Part shown: piece by piece, positions 1-4,614 of the stretch
Layout: the number at the start of each line of letters is the position of its first letter
Position numbering within the stretch: position 1 is the first letter of the stretch
DNA from: Desulfobacteraceae bacterium
Lineage (GTDB): Bacteria; Desulfobacterota; Desulfobacteria; Desulfobacterales; Desulfosarcinaceae
Assembly (NCBI GenBank): GCA_027031325.1
Contig: JALVRI010000255.1
Coordinates: 1-5,578, forward strand
Direction: 5' to 3'
DNA length: 5,578 nt
Translations under genes and position numbers: made by a program
The notes under the pieces: model-generated
Databases searched by the model: none
Told to the model about the DNA's origin: nothing
The model's input: only the letters and a program-made list of their open reading frames with translations

Positions 1-558
1 GTCCTGGTGGGCATGAATCCCGGCCCCTGGGGCATGGCCCAAACCGGGGTTCCATTTGGTGAGGTGGGCGCGGTGGCAAACTGGATGGTAATCAATCCCG
101 GCCTTGGAAAGCCGCCCCGGACCCATCCTAAAAAACCTGTCATGGGCCTGGATTGTCCCCGGCGTGAAGTGAGTGGGAAACGACTCTGGTCATGGGCCCG
201 CAACAGGTTTGGAACGCCGGAGGATTTTTTCAGCCGTTTTTTCGTCATCAACTATTGTCCCCTGATGTTCCTCGATGCGGGGGGGCGCAACCTGCCCCTG
301 GACAAACTGCCTGCCGCAGAACGCGGGCCATTGCTGGAGGTATGTGATCTGAGTCTTGCCAAGTGGGTCGAACACCTGGAACCGAAATTTGTTATCGGGA
401 TCGGCAACTTCGCCTACCGACGCATCCAGGCCACCCTCGGCTCCCGGGCGGTCACCATCGGCCGGATTATCCATCCCAGCCCGGCAAACCCCAGGGCCAA
501 CCGGGGCTGGGCCGAAGCCATAGAGGCCGAATTGGTCCAGATGGGAGTGGTTTTGTAA
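1..558 (+). CDS. SMUG1-family uracil-DNA glycosylase (5' end missing)
   Basis: Base-excision-repair enzyme that removes uracil (in known SMUG1 enzymes also oxidised pyrimidines) from DNA. The frame is open from base 1 and the protein starts before the window; 185 residues are visible. The GTG at 7 lies inside the first active-site motif and is not the start. The hallmark motif GMNPGPWGMAQTGVPFGE is at visible residues 4-21, holding the catalytic Asn (residue 6) and the Phe (19) that stacks on the base. The base-recognition Asn is residue 84 in NYCPL, and the catalytic His is residue 158 in HPSPANPRANRGW. The Asn-to-Asn distance of 78 residues matches my recollection of human SMUG1 (N85, N163). 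Against human SMUG1, Trp replaces Phe in the first motif. Similarity to vertebrate SMUG1 runs the full visible length, including EVSG and GRNL. About 50-80 N-terminal residues are probably missing. The gene converges on the flavoprotein gene, 18 bp away. Confidence 0.95.
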   Translation, partial: VLVGMNPGPWGMAQTGVPFGEVGAVANWMVINPGLGKPPRTHPKKPVMGLDCPRREVSGKRLWSWARNRFGTPEDFFSRFFVINYCPLMFLDAGGRNLPLDKLPAAERGPLLEVCDLSLAKWVEHLEPKFVIGIGNFAYRRIQATLGSRAVTIGRIIHPSPANPRANRGWAEAIEAELVQMGVVL

Positions 559-594
559 CCGGGACCTTGGGTAATCTCATTTATCCCGGATTTT
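559..594 (+). terminator. possible weak hairpin terminator after the glycosylase gene
   Basis: Directly after the stop codon, CCGGGA (559-564) can pair with TCCCGG (584-589), followed by ATTTT. An alternative shorter hairpin pairs GGGTAA (569-574) with TTATCCC (581-587) with one bulged T and a 6-nt loop. The two are mutually exclusive. Either could end plus-strand transcription, but the stem is short, the T run is only four bases, and the structure overlaps the last codons of the convergent flavoprotein gene. It is a weak call. Confidence 0.3.
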
Positions 595-1761
595 CCAGCA
601 GCCGGCAAGCCAGGCGCCAAACAAGGATCTGAAGGGGATTTGACCATGGACCGCTCTTTGGACAAGTAGCCCGTGGCGGGCCATGAAGCGCTCCAGGGCC
701 AGGGGCCCCATGGCACCGAGGCCGAACAAAAAGTTGCGGGCCAGCTTGATCCAGCGCAGGTTGGAAATGAGCTGGCTGGAATAAAACCGCTGGTAAATCG
801 GGCCGCAATCAAGTGGAAAACTGCCGGCGGCCAGGACGGCCCGGGCCGCCAGGAGGCCGCTTTTGTGGGCGTAGTAGATCCCTTCTCCCAGCAGGGGGTC
901 GGCCAGCCCGCAGGCGTCACCGGCTAGCAGCAGGCGTAAGTGCCAGGGCCGTGATAGGTAATTGCCGTATGGCAGGGGCCAGGCAGCCGGAAGGCCTGCA
1001 AGCCGGTGGTCGATTCCCAAGTCGGCCAGCATTTGCCTGAACTTTACACCCAACCGGCCGTGGTGCCTGCTTGCCAGGCCGCAGATTCCCACCAGACGCT
1101 GGCGGGGTGAGGGAAAAGACCAGCCGTATCCCCATTCCAGGTACCCCAGGTGGAGGCCGGCGTAGAAAGGAACCGGGGTTGCTCCGAACCCGGGAGCCCG
1201 TGACTCCAGTGCCAGGGCGAGGTTGCGGCGCCATGCCAGCTGATTTTTCCTCCCGGCCTGCAGGACGATCTTGCGGGCCTTGCTCCAGATACCATCGGCG
1301 GCAATGATGACTTGGGACCGGATGGTCTTTCCGCCCGCGGTCCGGATGATCCCCCGGCCGGGATCGATCCGGGTGACCTTCTGGCCGGTGATTATTCCGG
1401 CCCCGGCCCGGCCTGCGGCCCGGAGCAGGTAAGCGTCGTAACTGCGCCTGTCGGCCAGGTGGAAAGGTGTTTCGAGCCTGTCGCGGGCAAGCAGACGCCG
1501 GCGATGGTATATCCTGAATGCGTGGAGCCGGTGGTAAATGATGCCACCGGCCTGCATACTTTTGACGTTCAGGCCCAGTTCGTTCCGAAGACAATCGATT
1601 GTCTTGGCCGTCAGCAGCCCGGCGCAGAGCTTGGATCGCGGAAAAATGCCGGCATCGATCAGGATCACTTCCCGGCCCCGGGACGCCAGCAGGATTGCGG
1701 CCGCACTCCCGGCCGGCCCGGCCCCTATTATGGCTACCTGGCAATCGGTTGGCGATCCCAT
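577..1761 (-). CDS. geranylgeranyl reductase-family FAD-dependent oxidoreductase
   Basis: Flavoprotein of the family that saturates isoprenoid double bonds (archaeal lipids, chlorophyll side chain, menaquinone tails); the substrate here is unknown. The 394 residues match the family's usual length. The N-terminal Rossmann motif GAGPAGSAAA is at 13-22, with the ribose-binding acid Asp36 at the end of the second strand. PRSKLCAG (41-48) is the family's PRxKxCGG region, and Cys46 is kept. AADGIWSKAR is at 154-163. GYGWSFP (211-217) is the YxWxFP signature. GDACGLADPLLGEGI (281-295) is the second FAD motif. The GxG that normally ends the YxWxFP signature reads GIC (225-227). No membrane segment or signal peptide is evident. 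The ATG start sits 8 codons before the first strand, has no clear Shine-Dalgarno and overlaps the preceding pseudouridine synthase gene by 28 nt, so translation is probably coupled. FixC-like or halogenase-like flavoproteins are less likely alternatives. Confidence 0.88.
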   Translation of the reverse strand: MGSPTDCQVAIIGAGPAGSAAAILLASRGREVILIDAGIFPRSKLCAGLLTAKTIDCLRNELGLNVKSMQAGGIIYHRLHAFRIYHRRRLLARDRLETPFHLADRRSYDAYLLRAAGRAGAGIITGQKVTRIDPGRGIIRTAGGKTIRSQVIIAADGIWSKARKIVLQAGRKNQLAWRRNLALALESRAPGFGATPVPFYAGLHLGYLEWGYGWSFPSPRQRLVGICGLASRHHGRLGVKFRQMLADLGIDHRLAGLPAAWPLPYGNYLSRPWHLRLLLAGDACGLADPLLGEGIYYAHKSGLLAARAVLAAGSFPLDCGPIYQRFYSSQLISNLRWIKLARNFLFGLGAMGPLALERFMARHGLLVQRAVHGQIPFRSLFGAWLAGCWKIRDK

Positions 1762-2600
1762 GACGGATAAACCGGTAGCTGGGGATGTTGGAATGAAAGC
1801 CGGCTACCCTCCAAGGGGCAGGCGAACTTGAGGCCGGTGGCCCGCAAGCGCATGGATACGGCTTTATTACCCCGTCCGTAACGGGGGTCACCTATCACCG
1901 GGTGGCCGGCTTGTAGGAAGTGACGGCGTATCTGGTGACGCCTGCCGGTGAGCAGGTGGATCAGGAGCCTGGACCGATCTTGCCTGTCATCGTATTCCAG
2001 GACCTTGAATCTTGTCCTGGACGGCTTGCCGTCCAGGGGATACTCTATGGTTCCATCAGGTCCCAGGTCGGCTTCCACATTACCGGCCACGGTGACATGG
2101 TAGGTCTTTTCGATGGCACCATCGGCAAAAGCCGAGCAAAAGGCTGCGGCGGCCTTCTTGTCGTGGGCCACCAGGATCAGCCCCGAGGCTTCGCGGTCCA
2201 GACGGTGGACCAGAAATACCTTGCGGCCTGGCAAGGCGCGGGTTTCAAGAAAGCGGACCAGGGAGCAGTGGTCTCCGAACAGGGTTCCCTGGGTCAACAT
2301 CCCCGGCGGTTTGTCCCAGATACTGTAGCTGCCGTTGTCGAAAATGCAGATCGCTCCGGCAACGGATCTTGCAAGGATTTGGTCGTCGTAATAGAGGGCC
2401 AGCAGATCACCCGGGCCGACGGTCAGGGTGGCCCGCCTGATCCTGCGCATCGGCCGGCGACCGGCTTTGCGGAGCCAGGCGGCGCCCTTGATCATGGCCC
2501 GCTTGACCTTGGTACGGGAAAGCCCCGAAGCATCGGCCAGGAAGCTAGAGGCTGTGGGGTTGGCACCCGGGGGGACTTGATCTTTGATGATCATTTTCAT
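1734..2600 (-). CDS. RluA-family RNA pseudouridine synthase
   Basis: Converts specific uridines in rRNA or tRNA to pseudouridine; the target site cannot be read from sequence. The 288-residue protein has the family's catalytic motif HRLDREASG at 132-140 with catalytic Asp135. KPPG is at 97-100, the RNA/uracil-binding segment TGRRHQIRRHF at 218-228, and GDPRYG at 237-242. Residues about 16-71 are basic and end in VGPGDLLALYY, resembling the S4-like RNA-binding domain found in RluC/RluD-type enzymes, though divergent (SRTKVKRAMIKG). The start is ATG at 2600; ATG at codon 3 is an alternative. The start overlaps the stop of the methyltransferase gene as ATGA, and no Shine-Dalgarno is evident, so translational coupling is likely. 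It is the middle gene of a three-gene operon. Assignment to RluA, RluC or RluD subtype is not supported by what I can see. Confidence 0.93.
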   Translation of the reverse strand: MKMIIKDQVPPGANPTASSFLADASGLSRTKVKRAMIKGAAWLRKAGRRPMRRIRRATLTVGPGDLLALYYDDQILARSVAGAICIFDNGSYSIWDKPPGMLTQGTLFGDHCSLVRFLETRALPGRKVFLVHRLDREASGLILVAHDKKAAAAFCSAFADGAIEKTYHVTVAGNVEADLGPDGTIEYPLDGKPSRTRFKVLEYDDRQDRSRLLIHLLTGRRHQIRRHFLQAGHPVIGDPRYGRGNKAVSMRLRATGLKFACPLEGSRLSFQHPQLPVYPSWDRQPIAR

Positions 2601-3157
2601 GATTTGCCCAGTCGCTGACGAACATATTCATACATCACGATGGAAGCGGCCACGCTCACATTCAGGCTTTGTACCTTGCCGAACTGGGGTATGGAAAGTA
2701 TTTCGATGTCGGGGAAATCAGCCTGGTCGAAACTCAGGCCGAATTCTTCATGGCCGAAGACAAAGGCGCTTTTGTCCGGGAAGGATACCTCGGCAAGGCT
2801 CCTGGGGGCCGCAGGATCCAAGGCATACACCTTGTATTGCCGCCGGCGCAGGTCGGCATGGCTTTGGGCAAAATGCTCGTGGAAGCGGGCCGGAACCCAT
2901 TTGAAAGATCCCATGGCAGGCGCCGGGTCGAAAAAATCGATGCCCACAAGGTGGATTTCGCTTGCCCCCATGGCGTCGGCGCTCCGGAATATCTTGCCGA
3001 TGTTGAAAGCCGGTTTGAGGTGATCGAGGACCACTATGAATTCGAAACGGCCGGGTCCGGCCAGCAGGTTTGCCCGCCGATGGCGTTCGAATCGCTTGAG
3101 AGCGTACGTGCGGGCCAGCTTCATCTGTTTTCTCATCTGGCGGATGCTGAGAGTCAT
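2597..3157 (-). CDS. SpoU/TrmH-family RNA 2'-O-methyltransferase
   Basis: SPOUT-class, S-adenosylmethionine-dependent methyltransferase acting on a ribose 2'-OH of tRNA or rRNA; the target nucleotide is unknown. The 186-residue protein carries all three family motifs. Motif 1 is NIGKIFRSADAMG (52-64) with the catalytic Arg58. Motif 2 is FVFGHEEFGLS (132-142) with Glu137. Motif 3 is IPQFGKVQSLNVSVAA (156-171), part of the trefoil-knot cofactor site, with Ser164 and Asn166. The N-terminal 40 residues are strongly basic (RKQMKLAR, KRFERHRR), which suits RNA contact, but I do not recognise a named accessory domain. The ATG at 3157 is the earliest possible start: an in-frame TGA lies four codons upstream. 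It is preceded by AAAGG with 8-nt spacing. It is the first gene of the minus-strand operon. TrmH, TrmL-like or rRNA methylase subtypes are all possible. Confidence 0.92.
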   Translation of the reverse strand: MTLSIRQMRKQMKLARTYALKRFERHRRANLLAGPGRFEFIVVLDHLKPAFNIGKIFRSADAMGASEIHLVGIDFFDPAPAMGSFKWVPARFHEHFAQSHADLRRRQYKVYALDPAAPRSLAEVSFPDKSAFVFGHEEFGLSFDQADFPDIEILSIPQFGKVQSLNVSVAASIVMYEYVRQRLGKS

Positions 3158-3165
3158 ACCCGGCG

Positions 3166-3170
3166 CCTTT
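3166..3170 (-). promoter_or_regulatory. ribosome binding site of the methyltransferase gene
   Basis: On the minus strand AAAGG lies 8 nt before the ATG at 3157. It is the only recognisable Shine-Dalgarno in the three-gene operon; the two downstream genes start inside overlaps without one. It supports the start choice. Confidence 0.55.
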
Positions 3171-3199
3171 CAAGAATAATGTGGTCAAAAAGTAGCTAA

Positions 3200-3228
3200 A
3201 ATATAGCTTGAACGGACTCGCATTTCAG
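3200..3228 (-). promoter_or_regulatory. candidate sigma-70-type promoter of the three-gene minus operon
   Basis: On the minus strand CTGAAA (3228-3223, 4 of 6 to TTGACA) and TATATT (3205-3200, 5 of 6 to TATAAT) are separated by 17 bp. Transcription would start near 3193, giving a leader of about 36 nt before the methyltransferase ATG that includes the AAAGG site. The -10 lies within an inverted repeat AGCTA-N5-TAGCT (3194-3208). In such an AT-rich stretch a match of this quality can occur by chance. Confidence 0.38.
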
Positions 3229-3316
3229 CGTATGTTAAACTTTTCAAAGTGAGGCATTTATTAGATCACCCGGAAGCGCTTGGCAAGTCTAAGAACGAGT
3301 ACCAAATAAGAACCCC

Positions 3317-3325
3317 TGGTATAAT
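3317..3325 (+). promoter_or_regulatory. extended -10 promoter element before the dehydrogenase gene
   Basis: TGGTATAAT fits the extended -10 consensus TGnTATAAT exactly. No convincing -35 lies 16-18 bp upstream (GAGTAC at 17 bp), which an extended -10 can tolerate. A TTGGCA at 3280-3285 is too far away to pair with it. Transcription would start around 3331-3333, inside the Shine-Dalgarno sequence and only about 7 nt before the ATG. The element may therefore yield a nearly leaderless transcript, or it may not be the main promoter. Confidence 0.4.
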
Positions 3326-3327
3326 CT

Positions 3328-3334
3328 AAGGAGG
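3328..3334 (+). promoter_or_regulatory. strong Shine-Dalgarno of the dehydrogenase gene
   Basis: AAGGAGG, a perfect match to the anti-Shine-Dalgarno, lies 4 nt before the ATG at 3339. The spacing is on the short side. It decides the start together with an in-frame TAA at 3327-3329, which excludes any start further upstream. Confidence 0.8.
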
Positions 3335-3338
3335 GCGT

Positions 3339-4463
3339 ATGAAGGAGATCAAGACGGTTGGAATAGTCGGTTTCGGGGTCATGGGTGCGGCCATCGGGCT
3401 CAATGCGGCAGGTGCCGGCTACAAGGTTGTCTACAAGGAGCTGAACGACGAACTGGTAAAATCCATGTACGACCGCTGGGTAGTGAAGGCCCTGAAAAAA
3501 AGAGTGGAAAAAGGCAAGCTTTCCCAGGAACAGATGGACCAGGTGACCGCGCGCATCAATGGTACAACCAAGTACGAAGACCTGGCCGGCTGCGACCTGG
3601 TGATCGAAGCCGCGGTGGAGAAGATGGATCTCAAGATCCAGATTTTCGAAGACCTTTCCAGGGCTTGTCCCCAGGATACGATCCTGGTGAGCAACACCTC
3701 AACCTTCCTGATCGAAAAACTCATGGCCAAGGTGGAAAACCCCGCCCGTACCGCCGGGCTGCATTACTTTTTCCCGGCCAATGTCAACCGCCTGGTGGAG
3801 GTGATTCGCCAAAAAGCCACTTCTGACGATACCTACCAGGCCCTGATGGACTTTGCCGCGAAAAACGGCAAGGTTGCCATTACGGTAAAGGATTTTCCGG
3901 GCTTTGCCATCAACCCGGTCTTCATCGCCAGTTACATGGTCCTGGATTCCTTTTACGGCGACCAGTACAACGTGGCCACTCTCGAAAGCATCTCCCAGGA
4001 AGCCCTTGGGGTCAGGTTCGGCATAATGTGGGTCCAGAACGGATCAGGCCTGGGAACCTGTTACCACGCCGGGGTATCCATGGTGGAATACCTGCGCGAA
4101 TCGGACATGGGTTATCCAGCCATGCCCGAGGCTTTGAAGGCCCAGTTCGAAAGCGGCCAGCCTTGGAACCTGGAGGACGGCCCGGTTAACGAAGATGCTG
4201 CAGCCCGCGCCAAGGTGAAAGAGAGGTTGTTGGGAACCATTTTCGCCGTTTCAACCCACCTGATCGAAAAAGAGGTGGTCTCACTAAAAGACCTGGAACT
4301 GGGAATCTGTACCGCCCTGGCATGGCCCAAAGGACCGTTTGCCATGATGAACGATATGGGCCTGGAAGAAGCTCAGCGCCTGGTCAAAGTAGCCGTTGAT
4401 GCCGGCGACATCAAACTGCCCAAGGCTTTTTCGGGGGCGGTACCGGAGCCTTGGCCCCTTTAA
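3339..4463 (+). CDS. 3-hydroxyacyl-CoA dehydrogenase with apparently duplicated C-terminal domain
   Basis: NAD-dependent oxidation of 3-hydroxyacyl-CoA to 3-ketoacyl-CoA, as in beta-oxidation or related CoA-ester pathways; the chain or ring specificity is unknown. Residues 1-190 form the NAD-binding domain: GFGVMG at 11-16, Glu34 at the cofactor-ribose position, DLVIEAAVE at 86-94. Lined up with human HADH, all four active-site residues are present at the right spacing: Ser121 (NTST), His142, Glu154 (twelve after the His) and Asn192 (PGFAIN). The His motif reads HYFFPAN rather than the usual HFFNP. At 374 residues it is about 90 longer than single-domain enzymes of about 285. Residues 188-252 and about 297-352 each resemble a 3HCDH C-terminal domain, the second with WPKGPFAMMNDMG (329-341). 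This is the arrangement of the FadB/FadJ dehydrogenase half without the hydratase part. It is transcribed alone, divergent from the RNA-modification operon and convergent with the radical SAM gene. Confidence 0.92.
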   Translation: MKEIKTVGIVGFGVMGAAIGLNAAGAGYKVVYKELNDELVKSMYDRWVVKALKKRVEKGKLSQEQMDQVTARINGTTKYEDLAGCDLVIEAAVEKMDLKIQIFEDLSRACPQDTILVSNTSTFLIEKLMAKVENPARTAGLHYFFPANVNRLVEVIRQKATSDDTYQALMDFAAKNGKVAITVKDFPGFAINPVFIASYMVLDSFYGDQYNVATLESISQEALGVRFGIMWVQNGSGLGTCYHAGVSMVEYLRESDMGYPAMPEALKAQFESGQPWNLEDGPVNEDAAARAKVKERLLGTIFAVSTHLIEKEVVSLKDLELGICTALAWPKGPFAMMNDMGLEEAQRLVKVAVDAGDIKLPKAFSGAVPEPWPL

Positions 4464-4521
4464 CAGGCTGCGAAATCTAAGAAGGCCCCAAGGCAACCTG
4501 AGGTCTTGAAATTACAGCCTT

Positions 4522-4570
4522 AAGCGAGCCGTGGCAGGCATTATCCGCCCCCACGGCTCGCTTGCCGTTT
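4522..4570 (+). terminator. likely transcription terminator: perfect 13-bp inverted repeat
   Basis: AAGCGAGCCGTGG (4522-4534) pairs perfectly with CCACGGCTCGCTT (4551-4563) across a 16-nt loop. A T-containing tail, GCCGTTTT, follows on the plus strand. It lies 58 bp after the dehydrogenase stop and 38 bp after the radical SAM stop on the other strand, so it could serve both convergent genes. The T run is short and slightly displaced from the stem, and the minus-strand tail is not T-rich, so it fits plus-strand termination better. Confidence 0.7.
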
Positions 4571-4572
4571 TG

Positions 4573-4614
4573 CCGGCCGTTTATCGTCCGAACGATTTCT
4601 GTCAAGCCGGCCGG
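4573..4614. repeat. nested inverted repeats at the end of the radical SAM gene
   Basis: CCGGCCG (4573-4579) can pair with CGGCCGG (4608-4614). Inside it ATCGT (4583-4587) and ACGAT (4592-4596) form a 5-bp hairpin with a CCGA tetraloop. The outer right arm lies in the last codons of the radical SAM gene. It could be an additional terminator or 3'-end-stabilising structure; GC-rich palindromes also arise by chance in this genome. Confidence 0.3.

Larger units (their letters stand above)
3158..3338. other. divergent intergenic control region
   Basis: This 181-bp gap between divergently transcribed genes is clearly more AT-rich than the coding DNA around it. Besides the promoter elements listed separately it holds short inverted repeats: AGCTA-N5-TAGCT (3194-3208), ACTTT-TC-AAAGT (3239-3250), the palindrome AAGCGCTT (3274-3281) and the overlapping CTTG-G-CAAG (3279-3287). 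No small ORF with a convincing ribosome binding site and no RNA gene was seen. Confidence 0.6.

Noticed and set aside
414..920. Open frame of 168 codons on the minus strand spanning the glycosylase/flavoprotein junction
   Set aside because: Overlaps two recognised genes, biased composition rich in Trp, Pro and Ala, no motif.
917..1891. Open frame of 324 codons on the minus strand across the flavoprotein gene
   Set aside because: It is rich in Pro, Arg and Gly with no recognisable motif and overlaps a gene with clear family signatures. It is a GC-rich out-of-frame shadow.
1920..2618. Open frame of 232 codons on the plus strand
   Set aside because: Antisense to the pseudouridine synthase gene whose catalytic motifs are intact; composition is typical of an antisense shadow and no start context is seen.
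2669..3199. Open frame of 176 codons on the plus strand
   Set aside because: Antisense to the methyltransferase gene with all three SpoU motifs; no family resemblance.
3280..3295. TTGGCA as a sigma-54 -24 element or sigma-70 -35
   Set aside because: The required TTGCA-like -12 element is absent (AGAAC at that position), and no acceptable -10 lies 16-18 bp downstream.
4489..4508. Small hairpin CAAGGC/GGTCTTG after the dehydrogenase stop
   Set aside because: Six pairs including one wobble and no T tract after it; the 13-bp repeat just downstream is a far better terminator.
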